Part shown: positions 43,529 to 50,741 of the stretch, one piece after another
Layout of the letters: every line of letters begins with the position of its first letter
How positions within the stretch are numbered: the first letter of the stretch is position 1
Assembly: GCF_013030945.1 (NCBI RefSeq)
Contig: NZ_JABBXF010000077.1
Span: 1 to 50,741, forward strand
Origin: Streptomyces morookaense
GTDB taxonomy: Bacteria; Actinomycetota; Actinomycetes; Streptomycetales; Streptomycetaceae
Reading direction: 5' to 3'
Length of the DNA stretch: 50,741 nt
The notes under the pieces: generated by a model
Told to the model about the DNA's origin: nothing
The model's input: only the letters and a program-made list of their open reading frames with translations
Database searches by the model: none
Translations under genes and position numbers: made by a program

Positions 43529-44116
43529 GTGACCACCGAGGACTCGGCGACCGCAGACCCACGTGTTCAGAAAGGACACCCGCCTGTGCCGCTCGGCGTC
43601 AGGACCGACGGCCTGATCGTGCCGCCGGGAGCAGGGCGTACTCTCACTTCCCCCGTACAACAGGTGACGTTCAAGGTCACCGGCGAGCATTCCCCGGCCG
43701 CGTCCAGTTTCGAAGTACTCGTCCCGCCTGGCTTCGACGTGGGTGCCCACCTGCACACCCGGAGCGAGGAGCTGTTCTATGTCCTGGACGGCGTACTCGA
43801 CGTACTCGCCTTCGAACCACGGGTGCGCACCCGAGACCACTGGCGGGACTGGGAGTCTCCATCGGGACAGCGGTATATCAAAGCGACGGTCGGAACCGTC
43901 GTCGTCGTGCCCCCGGGATGCCCCCATGCCTTCGCCAACCCGACATCCGAACCCGCGCGGATGTTCCTCCAGGCTTCACCCCCGCCTGATCACGAACGCT
44001 ACTTCGAGGAGCTCTTCGAAATCCTCAACTCCGGTACGGAGTTGGATCAGGCGGCAATCGGCGCGCTACGTCGTCGTTACGACATCGAACAGCTCACCCC
44101 CATGGACTCCGGCTGA
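43529..44116 (+). CDS. Cupin-domain protein
   Basis: Up to 195 residues from GTG at 43529; GTG at 43586 with AAAGGA upstream is an alternative start. Cupin motif 1 is GAHLHTRSEELFYVLDGVLD (two His, one Glu as metal ligands) and motif 2 is VVPPGCPHAFAN. The C-terminal helix resembles the common Streptomyces cupins placed near regulators. Probable small-molecule binding or dioxygenase-like role, substrate unknown. Confidence 0.8.
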   Translation: MTTEDSATADPRVQKGHPPVPLGVRTDGLIVPPGAGRTLTSPVQQVTFKVTGEHSPAASSFEVLVPPGFDVGAHLHTRSEELFYVLDGVLDVLAFEPRVRTRDHWRDWESPSGQRYIKATVGTVVVVPPGCPHAFANPTSEPARMFLQASPPPDHERYFEELFEILNSGTELDQAAIGALRRRYDIEQLTPMDSG

Positions 44117-44277
44117 CCCAGCGGCCCACCACATCCACACCGAGGGCCCACCAGCCGCCGCCCACCTACCCGTGCGTGCCCTATGGCTGCTTCGACACGC
44201 TCCGCAGGCTTGCGACGCCCGGCGACGATCGTCACCACCTGCTCCGACTGGCTGGTCCACCTGCCGAAGTACGTGAT

Positions 44278-44610
44278 CGACTCGGGTTCGCGTCCGGGCT
44301 CCGCGCGGGCCTGCCGGACGGACTGCTCCTGGGGCCCGTCGTCGGGCTGGGCTTCGGCCTGATATACGGGCTCGTGATCGCGTACGGCCGTGTGGCGTTC
44401 GAACCGGCGCACGCCCAGATGCGGTTGTTCGGGTGGAAGAGCCAGACCCCCGGGGTCCGCACCTTCACCGCGTGGGGCCAGTGGCTGCTGTTCTCCCGTA
44501 TCCGGCTCCCTCTCACCGGCAGACTCCCGTGGGCCGTCACCCCTTTCCCCGAAGACGCCTACCACCGCGGAGTACTGCGCCAAGGGGCCGGACCGTTCCG
44601 CGCCCTCGCG
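44278..44610 (+). pseudogene. C-terminal remnant of a NACHT/NTPase-type membrane protein
   Basis: In one frame the sequence reads LGFGLIYGLVIAYGRVAFEP then AQMRLFGWKSQTPGVRTFTA and LPLTGRLPWAVTPFPEDAYH, ending HRGVLRQ before similarity breaks. This is the typical end of large actinobacterial NACHT-domain NTPases, where GVLRQAGAVYQFRHARLQ normally follows. No NTPase domain lies upstream; the gene is reduced to this piece. It overlaps the extended tail of the convergent GNAT gene. Confidence 0.5.
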
Positions 44611-45385
44611 ACGGTGAGCGAACCGAATCGCACGACGTCTCCGGTCCACGCAGGCCCGCCGCCCGCAGCGGCCGGTAGCGCAGGCCCAGGCTGCGGTACA
44701 GGTGCAGGGCCGCCGGGTTGTCGTCGTCCACCATCAGGGCGGCCGTGCCGTGCCGGGTCAGTGCTTCGTCCAGGAGCAGCGCGCACACCTGGCGGGCGAG
44801 ACCCCGGCCGCGTGCCTCGGGGAGTACGGCGATGCCGGAGAGGAGGCCGACGGTGGGTGCGGACCAGGCGAGGGCGCCCACGGCGACGAGCCGACCGGCG
44901 CCGTCGCGCACTCCGGCCCAGCGTCCGGCCCCGGGGCCGCCGGGCTGCGCGTAGGAGTCCGGAAATCCGGCTGCTACCACGGCACTTGCTTCGTCCAGTG
45001 CGTTCCGCGGCAGCCACTGCGCGGCCCCTGCGGAGGGGAGGGACGGGCCCGGCCGGGTGCGGTCCATCCAGCCGAAGGCGGGGGAACAGGTCAGGCCGGG
45101 CAGTTCGGCCGCCAGGGCGTCGATCAGGGTGCGGTCGCCCAACGGGCGGTAGGCCGGGCCGAGTTCGTCCAGCACGGCGCGGACGAGAGGGACGGCTGAG
45201 CGGGGGTCGCCCCATACGGCCAGCCGGTCCCGCATCGACAGCGCGCGCCCTGCCACGGCGAGCGCGCGTCCGTCGGCGCTCGCCCAGGCGCGGTTGCCCT
45301 CGCCCAGGCGCTGGGCCGCCCAGCGGCACAGCGAGTCGCCGCGGCAGCAAGCGGCCAGTTCCTCAAGGCTGTTGATTTCCCGCAC
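44537..45385 (-). CDS. GNAT-family N-acetyltransferase with a read-through tail
   Basis: 282 residues from GTG at 45385. N-terminal half is a degenerate GNAT-like repeat; the C-terminal half is a full GNAT fold with GIAVLPEARGRGLARQVCAL (the acetyl-CoA-binding R/Q-x-x-G-x-G/A loop) and NPAALHLYRSLGLRYR at the end. The natural end should be just after AAGL near 44650. The frame continues for ~35 residues into the antisense of the NACHT remnant, so the original stop was probably lost when that remnant was joined here. Substrate unknown. Confidence 0.75.
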   Translation of the reverse strand: MREINSLEELAACCRGDSLCRWAAQRLGEGNRAWASADGRALAVAGRALSMRDRLAVWGDPRSAVPLVRAVLDELGPAYRPLGDRTLIDALAAELPGLTCSPAFGWMDRTRPGPSLPSAGAAQWLPRNALDEASAVVAAGFPDSYAQPGGPGAGRWAGVRDGAGRLVAVGALAWSAPTVGLLSGIAVLPEARGRGLARQVCALLLDEALTRHGTAALMVDDDNPAALHLYRSLGLRYRPLRAAGLRGPETSCDSVRSPSRGRGTVRPLGAVLRGGRRLRGKG

Positions 45386-45685
45386 GGCGCAGATTCTGGC
45401 AGCCGCAGGCGCACCGGCAGCACATCGGGTCCCGCACACCCCCTTCTCTTCTTGGCGCGGGCATGCCATCCTCCGAGCGTCGGCCTGACGGCTTCGGCCC
45501 CCCGCGGAGCGCCGCACCGCATCTCCGGCGTCTCCCGCAGTCAGCGCCGTCGGACGAAGGACCGGCTGCCCGGACCGCCGCAGGGCCCTGCGCACGGCCA
45601 CGGCAGCCGGCAGTGGCGCGCGCCCGGTCGCCGCTCTCCGGCCCGGCCCGCGCGCGGTACCGCTACCCCCCACGGAAGGCCATCC
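45386..45685. other. Divergent promoter gap of 300 bases
   Basis: It separates the GNAT gene from the exported carboxypeptidase gene. High-GC throughout with no clear -35/-10 pair and no hairpin I trust. The last 20 bases contain the GGAAGG box of the carboxypeptidase gene. No additional gene is supported. Confidence 0.5.
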
Positions 45686-47122
45686 ATGTCCCGCACACGC
45701 TTGGCGGCGCTGGCCGCCGGCGCGACGGCCCTGGCCGCCGCGGCCATGTTCCCGCAGGCCTCATCAGCAGCGGCAGGCAACACCGCCGCCCCGTCGCCCT
45801 CCCCCGACACCGCGGTCGTCTACCGGGTCCCGGCACACCACAAGCAGGACGCGCAGAAGCTCGTCCAAGCCGGCTACGACCTCCTCGAACGCCGCCAGGG
45901 CGACGACCTGTTCGTCCTGGGCGACCGGAACTCGGCCGCCGGGCTGCGCCGGCTCGGCTTCACGCCGACGGTCGAGTCGACGATGCCGAGATCCCGGCCC
46001 TCGGCACACGCCCGTCCCGACGCGGACGGCACCTACGACGGCGGCTACCACACCGTCGACGCCCACTACGCGCACCTGGACCAGGTCGCCGCCGCGCACC
46101 CGGACATGGCGACGGTCGTCACCTACGGGCAGTCCTGGCTCAAGCAGGCCGGGGCCGGCGGCCACGACCTCAAGGCGATCTGCATCACCAGGATCAAGCC
46201 GGGCGACTGCCAGTTGAACCCCAACGCGGCCAAGCCCCGCTTCTTCCTCATGAGCCAGATCCACGCCCGCGAGATCACCACCGGCGAGATGTCCTGGCGC
46301 TGGATCGACACACTGACGAACGACTACGGCAAGGACCCGGACATCACCCGGCTCATGGACTCCACCGAGATGTGGGTGGTCCCCATCGCCAACCCGGACG
46401 GCGTCGACATCGTCGCCCAGGGCGGCGACAACCCCGTCCTGCAGCGCAAGAACGCCGACAACGCCAACGGCGTCTCCTGCGGCTGGACCGGGCAGACCGG
46501 CGTCGACCTCAACCGCAACGCCGGCACCCACTGGGGCGGCCTCGGCACCTCGACCCAGCCGTGCAGCGAGGTCTACCTCGGGCCCGCCGCGGACTCGGAG
46601 GCGGAGAACACCGGGCTGGAGAGCCTCTTCCGGCAGCTGTACCCGGCCGTGCGCACCGGCACGGGCGACAGCGACCCCGCGCCCGCCGACGCCAAGGGCA
46701 TGATGATCAGCCTGCACAGCGACGCGAGCATGGTCCTCTTCCCGTGGGAGGCGGATCACACCATCCACTCCGGCAACGACGCCACGCTGCGTGCGCTCGC
46801 CGCACACATGGGGTCGATCACCGGCTATCAGTCCGGGCAGGCCGGGGAGATCCTCTACGACGCCTCCGGCGGCACCGACGACTGGACGTACGACAAGCTC
46901 GGCCTGGCCAGCTTCACCATCGAGATCGGCGACGTCGACGGACGCGGGTGCAGCGGCTTCACACCCTCCTTCTCCTGCCAGGACAGCTATTTCTGGCCCA
47001 AGATCAAGCCCGCTCTGCTCTACGCCGCCCAGCACGCGGCCGCGCCGTACCAGGCCTCGTCCGACGAATCCGACGGGTCCGCCGGACCGGCCGGGGCCGC
47101 CGCGCCGGACCGTCGGCACTGA
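45686..47122 (+). CDS. Exported M14-family zinc carboxypeptidase
   Basis: 478 residues from ATG at 45686 with GGAAGG upstream. Signal peptide at residues 1-30 (LAALAAGATALAAAAMFP, cleavage after SSAAA). A propeptide-like region runs to about 115, then the M14 domain: zinc ligands His193 and Glu196 in QIHAREITTGE, third ligand His near 344 in ISLHSDASMV, and catalytic Glu in ASFTIEIGDVDG near 430. Family enzymes remove C-terminal residues from peptides; this type is widespread in Streptomyces secretomes. Confidence 0.9.
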   Translation: MSRTRLAALAAGATALAAAAMFPQASSAAAGNTAAPSPSPDTAVVYRVPAHHKQDAQKLVQAGYDLLERRQGDDLFVLGDRNSAAGLRRLGFTPTVESTMPRSRPSAHARPDADGTYDGGYHTVDAHYAHLDQVAAAHPDMATVVTYGQSWLKQAGAGGHDLKAICITRIKPGDCQLNPNAAKPRFFLMSQIHAREITTGEMSWRWIDTLTNDYGKDPDITRLMDSTEMWVVPIANPDGVDIVAQGGDNPVLQRKNADNANGVSCGWTGQTGVDLNRNAGTHWGGLGTSTQPCSEVYLGPAADSEAENTGLESLFRQLYPAVRTGTGDSDPAPADAKGMMISLHSDASMVLFPWEADHTIHSGNDATLRALAAHMGSITGYQSGQAGEILYDASGGTDDWTYDKLGLASFTIEIGDVDGRGCSGFTPSFSCQDSYFWPKIKPALLYAAQHAAAPYQASSDESDGSAGPAGAAAPDRRH

Positions 47123-47139
47123 CCCCGCCTCACCCGCCC

Positions 47140-47167
47140 GGCCGTGCCCGCCTGCGGCGGCACGGCC
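47140..47167 (+). terminator. Hairpin after the carboxypeptidase gene
   Basis: GGCCGTGCC (47140-47148) is the exact complement of GGCACGGCC (47159-47167); with one bulged C the stem continues GCC/GGC to a TGC loop. Strong GC-only terminator between the carboxypeptidase and lipase genes, though the lipase start lies only 20 bases further. Confidence 0.6.
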
Positions 47168-47186
47168 CCGGTGCCAGGCTCGGTGC

Positions 47187-48491
47187 GTGAGCATACGCAG
47201 CCGCGTCCGGGACATCGTGCTGAAGCTGGCGGCGGGGATCACGACGGTCGCCGCCGCCTCCGCCGCGGCCTGTTCCCCCGGTCCCGCCGGTCCCGGGCAC
47301 GGATCCGGGAGAACGCCCGGCGTGACCGTCACCGACCAGACCTACGCGGTACCCCGGCCGCTGCCGCCGGGCCAGGCCGGGGCGTTGATCGCCGCCACCG
47401 ACCACGGCCCCGACCGGGTGTTCGCCGGTGCCCGGCGGTGGACCGTGCTGTACCACTCGGCCGACGCCCACGGGGCCGACATCCCGGTGAGCGGCACCGT
47501 GCTCGTGCCGGGCGGGCCGCCCCCGCCCGGCGGACGGCCGGTGGTGTCGTGGGCGCACGGCACCACCGGGGTCGCCGACAAGTGCGCGCCGTCGCACGCA
47601 CCCAACCTCGGCTTCAACTCCTACGCCCAGGAGCTGGGGAGCATGCTGCGGGCCGGTTACGCCGTCGCCGCGACCGACTACCCGGGGCTCGGCACCCCCG
47701 GCATGCACACCTACCTGGTCGGCCCCGACGAGGGCAACGCGGTGGTCGACATCGTCACGGCCGCCCGTCACCTGACGCCGGGGCTCTCCCCCACCTGGTT
47801 CGCCGTCGGCCACTCGCAGGGCGGGCAGGCCGCGCTCTTCGCCGCCAACGCGGCGCGGCGCGCACCGGACACCCGGCTCGGCGGCACGGTGGCGATCGCG
47901 CCGGCCAGCCATCTGGAGACGATGCTGCCCGGGGTGATCGCCTCGCATGTGTCGACCGAGTTCTCCTTCGCCCTCTACTCGCTGGCGGGGCTGAGCGCCA
48001 CCGACCCGTCGACGGACCTGCACACCCTGCTCGGGCCGACGGGCTCGGCGACCGCGAACCAGGTGCTGAACGAGTGCCTCAAGGCGAGCTACCAGCCCCT
48101 CTCCCAGGTCACCACCGAGGCGACGCTGCCCCTGGACGAGGCCCAACTGGCAGCGATCGGCGGCAAGATGGGCGCCTACGGCGACCCGGACCGGGCCGCG
48201 ATCGGCGGTCCGGTGCTGGTGGTGCAGGGCGCGGACGACCACGACGTGCCGCCGGCGTGGACCGCCGAGGTCGTCGGGCACCTGCGTGCGCTCGGCTCGC
48301 CCGCGGTGGCGGACCGCACCTACCCGGGTGCGGGTCACGACGATGTGCTCGGCCGGTCCGTCTGCGACGTGCTGTCCTTCTTCGCGGCGCACGGCGGCCG
48401 GCCGGCATCGGGGTGCGTACCGTTCCGCACCGACGTCAGCGACAGCCGTGCCCGGCGGCATGCGCCGGCCTCCCGTCCAGGGGCCGGTTAG
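47187..48491 (+). CDS. Secreted lipase (LIP family), probable lipoprotein
   Basis: 434 residues, GTG start at 47187. The N-terminal segment VLKLAAGITTVAAASAAACS holds a hydrophobic signal and a possible lipobox at Cys29 (AAAC). Alpha/beta-hydrolase features: WAHGTTGVADKC oxyanion region, nucleophile Ser210 in AVGHSQGGQAA, Asp in VVQGADDHDVPP and His in YPGAGHDDV. This matches the secretory lipase family of fungi and actinobacteria. Acts outside the cell on esters or triglycerides. Confidence 0.85.
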   Translation: MSIRSRVRDIVLKLAAGITTVAAASAAACSPGPAGPGHGSGRTPGVTVTDQTYAVPRPLPPGQAGALIAATDHGPDRVFAGARRWTVLYHSADAHGADIPVSGTVLVPGGPPPPGGRPVVSWAHGTTGVADKCAPSHAPNLGFNSYAQELGSMLRAGYAVAATDYPGLGTPGMHTYLVGPDEGNAVVDIVTAARHLTPGLSPTWFAVGHSQGGQAALFAANAARRAPDTRLGGTVAIAPASHLETMLPGVIASHVSTEFSFALYSLAGLSATDPSTDLHTLLGPTGSATANQVLNECLKASYQPLSQVTTEATLPLDEAQLAAIGGKMGAYGDPDRAAIGGPVLVVQGADDHDVPPAWTAEVVGHLRALGSPAVADRTYPGAGHDDVLGRSVCDVLSFFAAHGGRPASGCVPFRTDVSDSRARRHAPASRPGAG

Positions 48492-48540
48492 CAAAAACTG
48501 GCTAAAAGTAAATACAGTAGGCGTTCGATTCGTGTATCCC
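48488..48540 (+). promoter_or_regulatory. AT-rich promoter with inverted repeat ahead of permease
   Basis: The only AT-rich patch of the area, starting in the lipase stop codon. TTAGC (48488-48492) and GCTAA (48501-48505) form an inverted repeat with an 8-base spacer, and TACAGT further on could be a -10 hexamer. The repeat might be an operator for the permease gene. Position and composition only. Confidence 0.35.
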
Positions 48541-48553
48541 CACGCCAGAACGG

Positions 48554-50215
48554 ATGCCCACTGTGGACATGAGCGCGGCCAATCGCAAGGGCCTCAGTCT
48601 CTTCGCCCTGATCATGATCGGTCTCGGGTCCATCTTCGGCTCCGGCTGGCTCTTCGGAGCCGGGCAGGCCGCCCAGGTCGCCGGACCCGCCGCGCTCGTC
48701 GCCTGGGTGATCGGCGCGATCTTCATCGGCATGATCGCCATGTCGTACGCCGAGGTCGGCGCCGCCTATCCGCTGCCGGGGGCCATGGCCCGCTTCGGCT
48801 CCCTCTCGCACGGCCCGGTGCTCGGCTTCATCACCGGCTGGGCGGTGTGGATCGCGACCGCCTCGCTGATACCCATCGAGGCCATCGCCGGCACCCAGTA
48901 CATGTCCTCCTGGAGCTTCGGCTGGGCCCGCGCCCTGGTCGCCGACGGCAAGCTCTCCGCCACCGGCATGGCGACGGCCCTCCTCCTCACCTTCGCCCTG
49001 TGGCTGGCCTGCTACTGGTCCGTGGCTCTGCTGGCCCGCGCCAACAACCTGCTCACCCTCGTCAAGTTCGCCATCCCGGTGCTCGCCGTCGCCGCGCTCA
49101 TCGCCTCCGGCTTCCACACCGGCAACTTCACCGACCACGGCGGCTTCGCCCCCAACGGCTGGTCCGCCGTGATGACCGCCGTCACCACCTCGGGCGTCGT
49201 CTTCGCCTTCAACGGCTTCCAGGCCGTCGTCAACCTCGGCGGCGCCGCCAAGAACCCCGGCCGCGCCATCCCGCTCGCCCTCGTCGGCGCGCTCTCCCTC
49301 GGACTGGTCATCTACCTCGCCCTGCAGGTCGCCTTCCTCGGCGCCGTCCCGCCGGAGAAGCTCGCCGAGGCCGGCGGCTGGAGCGGCATCAACTTCGCCT
49401 CGCCCTTCGCCGACCTCGCGAAGCTGCTGATGCTGCACTGGGTCGTCACCATGCTCCAGTTCGGCGCCTTCATCTCCCCCAACGGCGCCAACATCGGCAA
49501 CGTCGCCTCCGCCGCCTACCTGGCCCAGAACCTCGCCGAGACCGGCTTCTTCCCCAGGAAGATCGCAGAGGTGCACCCCCGCTACGGCGTCGCCCGCCCC
49601 GCGATGTGGCTCAACCTGGCCTTCTCCGTGCTGCTGCTCCTGACCATCGGGCACAGCTGGGAGGCGCTCGCCAGCGTGGTCTCCGCGGCCATGGTCGTCT
49701 CCTACCTGATGGGCCCGATCGCGGTCGGCGTCTTCCGCAGGACGAAGCCGGATCTGCCCCGCCCGTTCCGCCTGCCCGCCGCCTCGGTGCTGTGCCCGCT
49801 CACCTTCGCCTTCGCCGCCTGCGCCCTGTACTGGTCGAAGTGGCCCAACACCGGCAAGGTCGCCCTGCTCACCCTGATCTCGGTGCCCATCGCCGCAATC
49901 GTCCTGCGCCGCCGCGGCGAGACGGACCTGCGCCGCCAGTTCGCACCGGCCTGGTGGATGGCCGGGTTCCTGCTGTGGATGGCGGGGCTCTCCGCCCTCG
50001 GCGGCAAGGAGTTCGGCGGCCACGGTGTGATCACGGGCGGAGCGGACATCGCGCTCGTCGCCGTGTCGGCCCTCGGCTTCTACTTCTGGGCCGTCCGCGC
50101 CGGCGTCCGCGCCCACCAGGCGGGCCTGCCGGACGCGGACCCGGTCCTCGGAACCGCCCGCGAGACGGCGCCGGAGTCCGGGGACGAGCCGGCGAAGGTG
50201 ACCGTCGGGGCCTGA
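48554..50215 (+). CDS. APC-superfamily amino-acid permease
   Basis: 553 residues from ATG at 48554. Twelve to fourteen membrane helices; the start GLSLFALIMIGLGSIFGSGW is the first-helix signature of the APC family (G-S/A-G motif after the unwound helix). VVFAFNGFQAVVNLGGAAKN is the typical helix 6 to loop region for the aspartate/proton symporter-like branch. The C-terminal ~30 residues are hydrophilic. Imports an amino acid; the substrate is not deducible. Confidence 0.85.
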   Translation: MPTVDMSAANRKGLSLFALIMIGLGSIFGSGWLFGAGQAAQVAGPAALVAWVIGAIFIGMIAMSYAEVGAAYPLPGAMARFGSLSHGPVLGFITGWAVWIATASLIPIEAIAGTQYMSSWSFGWARALVADGKLSATGMATALLLTFALWLACYWSVALLARANNLLTLVKFAIPVLAVAALIASGFHTGNFTDHGGFAPNGWSAVMTAVTTSGVVFAFNGFQAVVNLGGAAKNPGRAIPLALVGALSLGLVIYLALQVAFLGAVPPEKLAEAGGWSGINFASPFADLAKLLMLHWVVTMLQFGAFISPNGANIGNVASAAYLAQNLAETGFFPRKIAEVHPRYGVARPAMWLNLAFSVLLLLTIGHSWEALASVVSAAMVVSYLMGPIAVGVFRRTKPDLPRPFRLPAASVLCPLTFAFAACALYWSKWPNTGKVALLTLISVPIAAIVLRRRGETDLRRQFAPAWWMAGFLLWMAGLSALGGKEFGGHGVITGGADIALVAVSALGFYFWAVRAGVRAHQAGLPDADPVLGTARETAPESGDEPAKVTVGA

Positions 50216-50282
50216 GCAGGCGTCCGGTTCGAGCACCTGACAATCTTGTCCCAGTCCTGACGGGCCGCGTGACGGAACGGCT

Positions 50283-50741
50283 CTACAGGCCCCCTGCACT
50301 CTTCATCGCGCGGCGCGCCGTGGAGCGCAGGGCGTGCGCGGTGTCGATGGCTGCGGTACGCGCCCGGTGAGCGGCTTCCCGGGGCGGGCCGAGCGAGCGT
50401 CGGCCGGGGCCTCGCCTGAGCAGGTCCTCGTAGAGGGCGAGGTGTTGCTCGGCAATGCGGTCCGGGGCGTAGCGGGCCGAGTTGCGCCGGGCCGCCTCTC
50501 CCATGCGGCGGCGCAGGGGGGCATCGCGGATGAGGCCGCGCAGCGCGGCAGCGAGGCCTTCGGTGTCGCCGGGGCGGACCAGAAGCCCGTCGACGCCGTG
50601 GGTGACGATCTCGCGCGGCCCGTTGGGACAGTCGGTGGCGACGACGGGGAGGCCGCAGCGCATGGCCTCGACGATGGTCATGCCGAAGGACTCCCGGTCG
50701 GAGGCGGAGACGGCGATGGAGGCCTTCGCCAGCTCGGTCTC
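50283..50741 (-). CDS. GT4-family glycosyltransferase, C-terminal part only
   Basis: 153 codons run from the window edge to a stop at 50283. The visible part has SASDRESFGMTIVEAMRCGL and PVVATDCPNGPREIV, the E-x7-E nucleotide-sugar site and following loop of GT-B group 4 glycosyltransferases, then GLLVRPGDTEGLAAALRGLI. The last ~45 residues are an arginine-rich tail. The N-terminal acceptor domain lies outside the window. Confidence 0.85.
   Translation of the reverse strand, partial: ETELAKASIAVSASDRESFGMTIVEAMRCGLPVVATDCPNGPREIVTHGVDGLLVRPGDTEGLAAALRGLIRDAPLRRRMGEAARRNSARYAPDRIAEQHLALYEDLLRRGPGRRSLGPPREAAHRARTAAIDTAHALRSTARRAMKSAGGL

Noticed and set aside
1..50741. tRNA, rRNA or CRISPR array
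   Set aside because: No cloverleaf-like sequence with CCA-type end, no ribosomal RNA sequence and no regularly spaced repeat-spacer array was seen.

Overview
The window is very GC-rich, its genes have a strong GC bias at the third codon position, many start with GTG, and TTA codons are rare. It carries type I polyketide, peptidyl-nucleoside and fatty-acid-like biosynthesis genes plus Lrp, GlxA and XRE/TPR regulators. This points to a Streptomyces or close relative. Everything below was read by eye from the sequence; no database search was run.

Layout. (1) 1-4963, minus strand: the first 1654 codons of an iterative-type modular polyketide synthase (KS-AT-DH-methyltransferase-start of KR), cut by the window edge. 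Its AT has Gly where the catalytic Ser should be. (2) 5.0-10.2 kb: a decayed region. A GH18 chitinase pseudogene lies in two pieces (5566-5880 and 9889-10215, minus strand), separated by about 4.0 kb of inserted DNA. The insert carries an ISL3-like transposase remnant, a secreted NucA/NucB-type nuclease with a ricin-like lectin domain, and a small cytosolic protein. (3) 10.4-13.4 kb: a small unknown protein and a large polytopic membrane protein. (4) 13.7-24.9 kb: ten co-directional, mostly overlapping genes that match the blasticidin S family of peptidyl-nucleoside clusters gene for gene, in the order blsD, E, F, G, H, I, J, K, L, M. An amino-acid permease and a perfect 18-bp terminator stem follow (26489-26527). 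(5) 26.5-27.5 kb: an NAD-dependent epimerase-like gene on the minus strand. (6) 27.7-35.8 kb: an XRE/TPR regulator with a TTA codon, then a six-gene operon of discrete acyl-chain enzymes (acyltransferase, acyl-CoA oxidase-like flavoprotein, two KAS III, ACP, KAS II). (7) 35.8-50.7 kb: ordinary chromosomal genes (CDF-like membrane protein, isochorismatase-like hydrolase, GlxA-type regulator, amidohydrolase, SDR, double-Lrp regulator, DsbA-like protein, cupin, GNAT, M14 carboxypeptidase, secreted lipase, APC permease, a glycosyltransferase end) with several gene remnants among them.

How the genes work together. In the nucleoside cluster, BlsM-type hydrolase would free cytosine from CMP, BlsD-type synthase would join it to glucuronate, and the radical SAM enzyme and the DegT-family PLP enzyme would turn the sugar acid into the aminated cytosinine core. 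A lysine-2,3-aminomutase homologue would make beta-arginine, an ATP-grasp ligase would couple the halves, and a guanidino N-methyltransferase would finish the molecule, with MFS export. The 621-residue protein in the blsK position shows a CHAT/caspase-like His...Cys arrangement and a C-terminal cysteine cluster, which is the least expected feature of the cluster. The KAS operon could build a short or medium acyl chain using reductases borrowed from primary fatty-acid synthesis, much like the red-type KASIII/ACP/KASII cassette of prodiginines; its product cannot be deduced here.
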